Positions 23,601-35,600 of a stretch of 64,000 nucleotides of DNA are shown here, one piece after another. The notes beneath the pieces were generated by a model, which saw only the letters and a list, made by a program, of their open reading frames with translations, did not search any database and was not told the origin of the DNA. Location of the stretch: assembly GCA_905221605.1 (NCBI GenBank), contig CAJNDS010001136.1:499939-563938 (forward strand). Direction: 5' to 3'. Source of the DNA: Symbiodinium natans. Lineage: Eukaryota > Sar > Dinophyceae > Suessiales > Symbiodiniaceae. The stretch's first letter is position 1. The number at the start of each line of letters is the position of its first letter. The position numbers and the translations under genes were made by a program.

Positions 23601-26600
23601 GCCCGGGTTTAGGTCCCTTTTTGGGATCCTCAAAAGGGTGCATGGGGACCTCAACAGGACTCCGAATTTAGGAAGCCACCCGAATGTCGGAACCCGGACC
23701 TGGGGTCCCAACCGGTAACAACCCTAAACCCTCAACCCTAAACCCTAAACCCTAAACCCCAAACCCTAAACCCTAAACCCTCAACCCTAACCCCTCAAAC
23801 CTAAACGCTTTCAGGGGCTCCAGCGGGCCAAACTAGGTAAACCGCCTCCTTAAGGGGACCAACTGTGGCCTCGACGGGCTTCTGTCTTCTCATTCCTTGA
23901 TTGTGAGGTTTAGGGTTTAGGGTTTAGGGTTTAGGGATATCCGATCCACGGCGAGCTGATTTAGCCATGGTGACTGAGGTCTCAATTGATTTGTTGACAC
24001 GGGTCAAGGAGGTCTAGCATACAGCTAATGGTGAAGGGTATATAGGGTTGAGATTTTGTAGGTTCTGGCCACCTGCTAGAGTTAAGAATTTAGGCCTTGG
24101 GCTGGTTAGGGTTGCTTCGGGTCTCAAAGTCTCTGCCACGCAAAATTCAAGAAGGATGCCGAAACTATGAAAACCCTTAAACCTTGGCTGCTCTGAAGGG
24201 CTACCAGCCCCAGTCCCCTCAGCCCTAAACCCAAATCCCCTAACACCCTAAACCCTATAGACCCTTCGACCCTGAACACTAGGTTTGGGGTCCTACCCAA
24301 AGACGTTGACATTGCAAAGTTTTCGAAGCCCCTCTGCAACCAACCCAAAACCCTCGTTGGTCAGTATGTCCTTCGCGAGTGCTCGAGTTTTTCAAGGGGC
24401 TAAAGGAGGGACCCTTTTGGAGGACCTTATAAGGGGCTACTCAGGTAAGTTGCGATCAGGACGTTCGATGACCAAGGGTTTGCGTAGCCTATTTTTGTGA
24501 GAGTTTATAAAGCCTCAACTGAGAAGTTCCTTGAAGCTAAACCCTATGAACCCTTCTAAGCCCCTTTTGCCCAAACCCTAAACCCAAGAAGTCCTCCCAA
24601 GCCCTTATAAGCCCCATAAGGCCTCATAAGGCCTCATAAGGCCTCATAAGGCCTCATAGGCCCTGATAAGCCCTTATAAGCCCTTATAAGCCCTATAAAC
24701 CCTATCCTTATAAGCCCTTACAAGCCCCTTCTAAGCCCCATAAGCCCTAAACCCTAAACCCTAAACTCAACCTCAAGGCGAGATGAGAAGGAGGCACTGG
24801 TAGTGCAGCCCCGCGGCCAAGTTGAGGGGCATTCGGGTTTAGGGTTTAGGGTTTGGGGTTTAGGGTTTGGGGTTGAGGGTTTAGGGTTTAGGGTGGGTCT
24901 TGACATTGTGTAGGGGCGCAGGATGGGGGGAGGATCTTTGAAGCCCTCTGTTACTTGAAGTTGAAGTTATAGAAACGGCTAGGATGCTTCATGGTCCTTG
25001 CCCTCCTTTACCCTAAACACCAAGCCCTAAAACCTTAAAACCCCAAACCCTAATCCCCTAAACTGCAACAAAGCCCTAAGCCCCTAAGCCCCTTAAACCC
25101 CTAAACCCCCAAACCCCCAAACCCCTAAACCTCTACACCCCTAAGCCCCTAAGCCCCTAAACCCCTAAACCCCTAAACCCCTAAACCCCTACACCCCTAA
25201 ACCCCTAAACCCCTAAACCCCTAAGCCCCTAAAACCCCTAAACCCCTAAACCCCTAAACTCCAAGGCGTTCGTTGGAAGGTCCTGCTGCGCCTTATAGCT
25301 GGCCGGAACTTGTGTGAAGCCCTGGTCGACCCCTTTGCTCAGCCACCCTTCACGTTTTTTGCTTGGGGTCTAGGGTCTAGGGTTCTAGAGAGAGAGGGTT
25401 TAGGGTTTAGGGTCTAGGGTCTATAGGGTTTAGGGTTTAGGGTTTAGGGTATGTACACGCATTGTCCGCTGTGATTGCTGAGCCCATTGAGGTTTACCGA
25501 TGCACTGAAAGAGAAGACCGTGCCAGAAGAGGTGAAGAAGGCACGGAGATTTGGAATTAGGGTTTAGGTTGTAGGGTTTAGGGCTTAGGGGTGGAGATTT
25601 GGAATTAGGAGATGAAGAGAAGGCAGGGGTGGGACTGTGGCCGACAGTCTTTGCCTTACACTTTCTCTTTCCAATCGTGTCACAGGCAGGAAGGCTAGAT
25701 CTTAAACCCTAAACTTATGCAAACCTTAAGCCTTAAACTTTAAACCTTAAACCCTAAACCCGAAAACCCTAACCCCTCAACCACACCCACACGACAGGGG
25801 GGCGCAGGGGTAGCACGGGCTCTCTTAAACCTTGAACCCCAAATCCTAACCCCAACTCCCCAATCACGTCACGGGCCTCAACCTCAGACCCTAAACCTCG
25901 AACCCTAAACCCTAAACCTTAAACACTAAACCCGAACCCCCAAACCACACCCACACCACGGGGGAGGGGGGGCGAAAGGGTTAAGCCAAAAAAAAACCCC
26001 TAAACCCTACCCCCCAACCACACCCACACCACAGGAAGTGGGGGTGGGGGTAGGATCCAAGGGAGGATGCGGGGGGGTACCATGGGGGGGGGGGGGGGGT
26101 ATAGGGCACAGCGCCCGAACCGGGACCTTTAAGCCCCCCCGATAGGTCATCGACGACGAGCTGGCGAAGCTCTCACAGCACCAAGCCTCAGTCTGATAAA
26201 TATTGGGCTTCTGGTAGGGTTATTAGGGTTATTAGGGTTATCACATTTTTTTGTGGATATTATGACAGCCCTATGTAATCATACTATAATAGTCGCCCAA
26301 AACCTTATTCTAATTGCTCAGGCCCCTATTTGTTTAAACCCTAAACCCTAAACCCTAAACCCTAAACCCTAAACCTTAAACCCCAAACCCTTGGGGCATG
26401 TTTTTTGAGCAGGGGAGGGGGCCTTCGCGGAGCCACTCTGCGAGGTTGGAGCCATCTTCCTCAGAGTTCAACGTCTGCCGGGCCTACCTGGAGCTTTAGG
26501 GTTTAGGGTTTAGGGTTCAGGGTTTAGGGTTTAGGGTTCAGGGTTTAGGGTTTAGGGTTTAGGGTTTAGGGGTTAGGGTTTAGGGTACCCTTTACCCTCT

Positions 26601-29600
26601 TTTTCGTTCTAAGGCTTCCTTATCAAGCAACTAGCTGAAAAAATGGGTGCCTATATGATAATTACTGGGCTGCCAGGCTTTTGCATCTGAGATCTGGACT
26701 AAAAACTCAAAATGTGCTTGCAGTGTCGTGGAGGTTTCAAGACCTGAAACCTGAACCCTCAACACTGAAGCCGTTGAGCTCGCTAACCGAACCCCTCGAA
26801 CCCGCAAATCCTACGCCCTGAAAACTCAAGCCCTGAAATACCCCTAAACCCTAAACCCTAAACCCTAAACTCAACCCTCAAAAGCCGTTGTGAGAGAGCA
26901 GGAGTGGCTCACCTGCCTCCCATGGGGAAAGACCACGCAGGAGTGTGGAGGGGTTTGGGACGGGGCCTAGGATGCTTTAGGGCTTCTCGGAATGGTTTAG
27001 GGTTTAGGGTTTAGGGGCCCCTAATATAGACCCCCAAAAGCAGGATCCCCTTAAAATTCAGGACCACGAGAAGGTATCCGGAACTTCGGAAACCCCCATG
27101 TGCAGTCTAGGGCTTGAGAAACGGAAGGCCTCTTTTAGGGGTTCCCCTACTACCACAGACATGTAAGGAGGGAACATAGGGGGGGGGTTGTATAGCGGGG
27201 GGTAGTAGGGGAACCCATGCCTCTTGGTCCAAGGGTTTCGGCGCTGGTGATCTTATTCACCCTTAAAGCAAACTCTAAGCCCTAACCCTAAACCCTAGAC
27301 CCTGAACCGAATCCTTGCCTGCCTTGTGCGAGTGTGAGAGAGCCGAAGCCCTCAACCCTAAACGAGGGTGCAGGTTTGGCTTCGTTGTCTTGGACACCCA
27401 TATTTTCAATCCTTGAGGTCGTTTGTTTGTTGTTTGGGTTTCAGGTTAAGATGTTCCCCCTTATACTAACAGTCCTTAAGAGGGATGACAATAGGCGGTA
27501 CTATAATCCCTATTAAGGACTGTTAGTACAAGAGGGAACGTCCCAAGTTTCAGGGGTTCAGGCTTTAGCGCCTGCTGGTCTGCAGTCGGCTAAGGTAATG
27601 CACGACCTCGAGAAGGTGGTGGAGTGCCAAACGCTACAACGATGTCCTAAAGCTGTGCATATGCCGTATGCCCTTATCCCCCAGGCCCCCCCCCAAAAAA
27701 AAAACCTAAACCCACTAAATCCCCTATGCTCTGCAGGAGAATCGAGACATTGGCCGGGCGGAGACCATCCTGGAAGAGGATGGCCGTGCGAGGGCTTTAC
27801 AGGTTTTCGCCCGGCCGGATGCAAAAAGGGTAAGGTTTAGGGTTTAGGGTGTCGGGTTTAGGGTTTAGGGTTTAGGGGTTGTTTACTCTGCTTTTGGCCC
27901 ATCCTCGGGTTTAGGGCTTTGGCTTTCGGAAAAAGAGGGGGTGGGGGGTGTCAGCCTCCAGTGTTCTACCACGTGCTGTTTACCTAACGAAGCTTCGCAA
28001 TATCAGACCGTGAAGCCGTGGCTCAGGATTCTATGCTTGGTAGCCCAGTCGTACCCTTTACTCTTTTTTGGGGTTATGGGTAACTTGAGCCCTTTTTCGC
28101 AGCCCCCTCACTATACTAACTATAGTTAATGGACTTGTAACCTAAGTTAGGATCCTTATAAAGACCCTTGTAAACCCAAGTTCGGGTCCGCATAACTCTA
28201 CGTATAGCTAGGGGCGGTCCCTCCTTGTAACCTCTCAAAAGGATTCAGACTCGTACCCCTAAGGTTGTACCCCTAAAGGTTCCCCTTACTATACTCCTCA
28301 TATGGCCCTAATATTCCCTTCGGGATCCTGAAAAAGGAGCCCCAAAACCCAGGCGCACAACCTCAAGGGTCCAAGGTAGAACCCCTAAACCCTAAACCCT
28401 AGACCCTAAACCCTAAACCCTAAACCCTAAACCCAAACCCTAAACCCTAAACCCTAGGTAGAACCCTCAGAAGGAAAGAGACCCAACGCCGGCTGCTAGG
28501 ACCACTACGGCCTGGAGGATGTCAAGGAGCGGATCCTGGAGCACATCGCGGTGAATTTTCTCCAGGCCAGGGGCCACATCTGTAGGAGGGTCTAAGGTTT
28601 AGGGTGTAGGGTTTGGGGATTGGGGTTTAGGGGTTTAGGGGTTTAGGGGTTTAGGGTTTAGGGTTTAGGGTTTAGGGTGCGGAGCTGCAGTTGGTATTGT
28701 AGAAAGGAGTTGGTATTGGAAGTTGAAGGGTCAATGAGTCAATGAACCCGGTAATCTTATGGCTCAAGCCATGACCAAAGCGGTCGAAGGTTTCGTAAAA
28801 AGTGTGCCCTTGGTTTGGGGTCTTGTTGTTTGGTTGTTGGTTGTTCCAGGGGAATCAAGGGTTTCTGTTGGGGTTGACTGTTTTGTTCCCTGTCCTCCTT
28901 CGGTTGCCCCCCGTAGGTTATGAGCCCAAATTAGGCTTCCTGCGGAATAGGTAAAGATTTTTCGTTTGTTTAACGCCATGGACATGATGCGGCGTCGCTC
29001 TGAGCCTGGACTGTCGCCAACGGCCAATGAAGCCGAAGGAAATCGTGGTGATGGGGGTGAAGATCGACAACAAATGGTACAAGCGCTGACAGATGGTAGG
29101 GAGGTTGCAATGATACAACCAACGCCTCAGGTGGAAAACGAAGTGGTTCCGGTTCAAGCAGCAAATCCTTTCTGGAGCGAGCAGGCTCAAGAAGAAATGA
29201 GACTTAGGCAATCAAGGCCGGCAAGTCTTCCTGCGAGCGGAGGGGATAGAAGTGGTGAAGGTACGAGGAGGCCACCTTCGCTGCAAGATCTTGTGGGTCA
29301 GGAACCTGCACCTGTTGAGAGACCATCGTCAGGCTTAATGGGCCAAATGGAACGAGGTACTATTGGTGGAGTGCAAGCCGACGAAGAACTCATTCCTGAT
29401 GTTAGTGGTGAAGAGCAAACTGAAGATATGGCGGTGGTGAAGCGTGCGCTGAAAGAGTTGCTTGTGCAGACAAAGGAGCTGGGGAACAGGTTGCATCGGG
29501 TGGAGGAGAAAAGCTATACCTCTGCTGCATCTGGGTCAGCTTCAAGGGCACGGAGCTCTGGAGTGGTGGACGCAAACACGGCATATCCTCTAGGAATGAC

Positions 29601-32600
29601 TCCAGAGAAGCAGTACCTGCCAGGACAAGTTTTCTACACGGATGGTATGGGTGGTTTTTGGACTGTGTTGCCGGATGGGACATGGCTGCCTATTGAGGGC
29701 TACGACCTGCCAAAGGGTTGTGATCTTCAATCCTTGCCTGGGTCCAGGAAGGGGGATGTTCAAGTGGAGGATGAAAAAGAAGTGCCAATGATGCATGTAG
29801 CTGAAGGGAAGAAACCCTCCAGATTGCCTCCATTGAATTACCCCACGGGAGGTCCTGCAAGTGGTGGATATGCAAGTGGACCACCTGGTTTAACACATGT
29901 TCCGATTACTTCCGTGCCGTCAGGTGTTGATGGTTCTGCCGCACCTGTGGGGAACCAGCCCGGTTTTGTTTCAGCTCGGGAAACTGCAACGCAAGAGAAC
30001 TCAGCAGGATCGGGCGGATATACAATGGTGGATGATGTTCCGTATCGGTGGAAAATGGTCGCTGGGAAGTTGGAATTAGAAAAGGTTCCGCTCACAGCTG
30101 TTACGCCTGGTATAGGACATGGACTACCTCAAGGGCCTGGTGGTAGGGTCAGTTTACCTCCTGGAGCAGTGGTGCCTCGTGGTATGCCAATCACTGGTGA
30201 TAGTTCTGGAACCGAACGTCCGGAGGCTCTCGGGAAGCATGTGATGAGCCTTCCAACTTTGGCAGACTACACACCAAGCAATCCGACGGCACTGGGTGAT
30301 TGGATCGCAATGATCGAACCAATGTTGTCTTCGCTGACAGATACAGGAAGAGTGTGGTGGCAATGCGTCTACTCAAAGGCATATCAAGCGTATGCCAAAT
30401 GGTTGAGTGTTTCTCCGCTGGAAAGGTTGGGCATCAAGGCTGAGCTGGAAGGGCTCAAAGTGGTTCAAACTGTGCATGTTTTGTTGGAGCAGAGAGCGGT
30501 GTCTTTGCTGTTACAGGCGATCCCGGAGAGATTGAAGTCCGAGATCGTTTCCACTCGAATGTTGGGGTCAGTGATGATATTTTACAAATTGCTGACGGTC
30601 TACCAGCCAGGTGGAGCAAATGAGCGCAGCACAATGTTGAACTTCTTGGTGCAACCATCTCCAGCAACCTCGATCTCAGAGGCCATAAAGGGAGTGCGTC
30701 AATGGGCGCAATGGCGTTCCCGATTGAGGGAGTTGAGAGCGGCCGAGCCGGACGCTACCTTGCTTATCAAGGGATTGGATGGTTTGTCATCCGCGTTGCT
30801 GGCGAAACACCCTACGGTTCATTTCAGAGTGGCATCCTTTCGGGAGAAATTGGGGGTGGACTACTCGCCGACCTCTGAAACTGCGACAAAACTAGCTGAA
30901 ATGTTACAGGCAGAGTTTGAACTGCTATTGCATAGTGCTGGTGAACAAGAGGTGAAGCAGGAGTCGGACGCCAAGAAAAGGGCCAGGTTAAACAAGGCCC
31001 AAAAGGGAACTGGTGACGAGACAGAGGAGGGTGACAAAGGCAAAGGGAAAGGAAAAAGGTACAGCGGAGATGGTGAACGTCCTTTCTGTTGGATATATGG
31101 GAAGACCGATGCAGGTTGCAAGTTCGGATCCCGCTGCAAATTTCGCCATGACAAAGACTCCCTTGAGCGAGGAAGATGTTTTGAGTGTGGGGCCGTTGGC
31201 CATCTGCAGCCGCAATGTCCATATAAGGATGGTGCAAGTTCCAATGTGGACTCAAATCCTGAGAGGAGTAGATCTAAAGGGAATTCTCCCAAAGGGGGAA
31301 AGGGCGGCAAAGGTGCGAAATGGGGAAATGCCAAAAAGGCAGAGGTAGCTGAAGGGGGAGATGAGACGGCTAATGCGGGATTGGATAAAGGTTCTGCAAG
31401 TCCCTCATCACCATCAACACCCAATCAGGTCCTTGCTGAAGCGTTGGAAGTGCTGAAATCCATGAAGCTGTCATCAGCACAGTCAGCATCAAGCGGGGAT
31501 CCCAGTGTTCGAATGTTATGTGGCTCTGGGTTGTTTCAGCAGGAAGGGAGAGTGGCGTTGGTGGATACAGCTGCTACGCATCTTGTGCGGACGCTTTTTC
31601 CATGGGAATGTTTACCCGACACTACTGTTATGGTGCAAAGCGCGCTTGGTGGTGTGACAATGAGGATTACAGAGAAAGGGACGTTGATTAGGGAAGACAA
31701 TGGGCCCCTGATTATCCCTCTCTGGTTGATTTTGGAGTTTGGGGCGAACCTCACCGTGATCAATGGGATGTGTCACGTGAGTGCAAAATCTTCGCTGGAC
31801 CAGCTCTTGTGGTTTGAACATGGCTGTTTGGTTATGGATTACAAAACAGCTGAAAAAATGGTTTTGCATGCTGAAAGGCAGCGTGCGTCTTGGTCCCATT
31901 CTCAATGGAGGAATGGAAGGGCGGACTGTGGAGTCGGTTCGTCGGATGCCACGTTGTTGCCGAAGCAGGGAGAAGGCCGAGGAGTATGCGTTCTACATGT
32001 GGCCAGGGTTTCTGACACCAATGAGTGTTCGGGAATGGGCATGTTGGACTCGGGAGCATCACATCCTCTCAGATCACTTCGTCCTGGTGAACAGCTTCCG
32101 CAGCAAAAGGTGTTGGTGTCTTTAGCTGTTGGATCTCGGGAGATGTGTATTACCCCAGGTGGGACCCTGGTAACTCCTGAAATGGTAGATCCACTAGTGC
32201 CAATTGGCAAAGCGAGCGCCTTGGTTGGTCTCAGAGTTCAGTGGCGTGGTGGCAAGTGCACAGCCTCACATCCTGTTCTGGGGGAACTTCGCGTTCGTGA
32301 TCTGAATGGGTGCCCTTGTTTGGAAAAGGAGGTGGCGCTTCAGATCATTGATGAAATGGATTGGTGCTCACCAAAGCAAGCTTTGAAGGTGGCACGTATG
32401 GTTCAAGGGTGTCCGAATACGGACAACGAGGTGGCTGTAAAAACGTCGTTGCAAAGCGCAGCACGGACAGCGTCAGCGAATGAGGAGGAGTTCGTCCAGG
32501 CATGCTGGAGATTTCTTCGGTGGTATTATGGGGATATACCAGAAAATATGCTGATGGAGCTGTTGCCACGTGGAGATATTGCGGCGTTGCCTTTCAACCG

Positions 32601-35600
32601 TCATAAAAGGAGACGGCTGGCACGAGCAAAAAGGGTGGTGGTACACCTATTTTCAGGAAAACAAAAATGGCATTTTCCCAGTCGGGATGTGGAGGTACTG
32701 GAGCTGGATTTGACAAAAGGCGGTGACCTACATAATTCGAGCGTCTGGAAGTATCTTCTGCATCTGGCGGCTGAAGGAAAGGTGGTTGCTGTGGTTGGAG
32801 GACCTCCATGCAGGACAGTGTCAAGGTTGAGAGGTGAAGACGGTGGTCCACCTGTATTACGCCGACGCTGTGGGCCTGAACGGTTGGGAGTAAAAAGTCT
32901 TCCTTGGCCACATCAAGAATTAGCTCAAAAGGATGGTGTTTTACTTCTGAAGATGCTTTTCCTATATGACGTGGCGGTGCATTCAAGGTGTGGAACTGCT
33001 GAAGTCATCAATGGAAGTTCTGTCTTCTTTGGCATGGAAAGCCCTGGGGACCCTGAACTCATAGGGAAAGATTTCTCTCAGAATGGCAAAACGGTCTTGA
33101 GTGCTGAGGATCTGGTGGATGGTTCTCAGGAAGGGCTCTCAAGTCCTACCTTCTGGAGTTGGCCAGAGGTGAAAAGTTTTTGTGAGCGTTATGGAATGTA
33201 CGCTGCACATTTTGATCAAGGAGCATTGGGACATGCTCTGGTGAAACCTACGACTTTCCTGGGGTCTGATATGGAACTATGGGAATCGTTGGAACAAGTT
33301 CGCGTGGTTGTTCCGTGGTCAGCAACATTCGCTTCTACCCTGGAAGAGCGTATTGGACAATCCTCCATATGGGCGCGATGGGCGTTTGGATTGGTTAAAA
33401 GAATACGTCACAGGTTGGCACAATGGTTGCATGAGAGCGATGCTGAACGGGAAGCTATGGTGTTAAAAAAGGAAGAACGAGAAGGGACGCTACGGAGGTT
33501 AACAGCTGAGGAGCGAGCTTTCCGTGACCACTGCCTAAGGGGGCATATTCCTTTCAGACGTGATTGTCAAATCTGTGTGTCTGCCGCTGGAAAGGAGCGT
33601 CGCCATTTGAGGCGGAAGCATGGGGATGCTTACACTTTATCATTGGACTTAGCGGGTCCATACAAGTGTTCAAAGGATGCTCACCAGCAGAAGCCACGAC
33701 ACGCTGTTATTGGTGTGTATCAATTTCCAATGTTGGATCCCAATGTGGGTCGCCCTCCAGAAAAGGAGGAAGATGCGGATGAGGTGGAAGATCAGGTGGC
33801 AGATGATGGTACTGGTGTTGGAGAATGGTTAGGCGATGCAGTCGCGAACTTTGAGGAGGAAGGCTCGGCACCGGTGGAACCTGCGCCAGTTCTGGAAGCG
33901 GAGGTGTTGAAAATTCAAGCTTCTGAGAAATCCTGGAAGGAACTGAAGGACCACTTGACCCAACCTGTCCGTATGATCAACTTCGTTATGGTGGAGCCGA
34001 TTGTGGATAAACAGCAAACAACTGTTTTGTCGGCAGTTCAAAGGATGATGGTGCGCTTGCAGAGACATGGGTATCCGGTGTTGAGAATCCACTCAGATCG
34101 AGCGGGGGAGTTTGTCAATGCACGCTTCCGGTCCTTTTGTGAAACTCGTCTGATATATAGGACCACTGGTGATCCTGGAGTCCCGCAAACAAATGGGCGC
34201 GCTGAAGCATGTGTGGGTTTATTCAAACGTGGTGTCAGGTCGCTCTTAAAGGAGGCGCGACTCGGGCCGGCGTACTGGGCACTGGCTGCTCGCCATTGGT
34301 CAATGTTACGGTGGCAGAAAGCTGAAAGGGAGTTGGGGTTAAATCCTAAAGCATTGCTTCCCTTTGGTGCTCAGATTCAAGTCAAACGTCGTCCATGGGA
34401 GTTGCTGGGTCCGGATGGAACAAAGAAAGGTCGGCAATGGGTCGATCGTACGCAGCCTGCGCTTCTTTTGGGTCCATGCGATGACCTACCTGGTGGTTAT
34501 TGGGTGGAAGCTCAAGGGACTGCAAAAGATCCGGATGAACTGGTGTTATTTCCCTGCACTACGATTTTTTCCAATATAAAGGAACCGCCTGAATTGGAGC
34601 TGGAAGGGGTGGTAGAAGAACAGGAGCCTTCTCCTCCAGAGCATCGTCTCAAGGGGAAAAAACCGGCGCTTCGGTTCGCTGATGAGGAAGGTCCTCCTTT
34701 ACCTCCGCCTCGCGATCCTCCAGTTCGTCATCGGTTAAATGAAAAAAGCCCGGCCTCTTCACTGCGTGGTCATGTGGGCTCCTTGCGCTTGCTTCGCAAG
34801 CGGGGGGAGAGTCCGCCCTTAGAAATTTTCGAGGATGACATGCAGGGTCTGGGGGAGCTGGAAGAAAATGCAGATGTTGAGGACAATGTTCCTGGTGATG
34901 AGTATTGGCCGACTTGCTGTTCTCCTCATGAAAATGCTTATTTGGTCTGCAAAAGTGAGACTGCTGGGGATGGAACACAGTTGGAAAAAGAAGAGCAAAA
35001 AGCCAAGTCAATGTATGAAAGGTCTATGTATGATTACGTGGACTGTGAGGAGCTTCTGGAAGGGATTGTATACCCAAAGAGGGTGAATCGAAGAGGTGGT
35101 ATTAACAATTGGTGCACAAGTACGCGAGCTCTGGTGTTGGGCCACTATACTCATGGCGGAGTGTGTGGTATTACAAAAGAGACTTATAGAAGGCCATGGC
35201 TATGTCGTTATCTGGCATCATTCGTGAGACACCACAATCCTGAAGACAAATTTTCTGCTCTTCAGATCTCGTGCAATGCTCCGGTGTCATTGCATAGGGA
35301 TAGTCACAATGAAAAGCATTGCTGCAATTATGTGTGTGGCTTTGGTGACTATAAAGATGGTCAGCTGTGGGTTGAGGATGAAAAGGTTTTAGAGGAAGGA
35401 GCTGAAGTGGTGGAGCAATCCTATGGGAAGAAAGTCTTACCTGGAAAATTGGTGGATATCCACTGGAACTTCATGTCGTTCTTTCCGAGAAAACTGCATG
35501 GTCCTATGCCTTGGAAAGGGAACAGGGTATCCTTGACAGGGTACACACCTGTTTTTATGGAGCGTTTGAGCTACAAGGATAGGTGCTATCTTCTCCAATG

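Noticed and set aside
30824-31424. Minus-strand ORFs of 143-187 codons within the gag region
   Set aside because: Shadows of the long sense frame, as are all other ORFs opposite 28978-38199.
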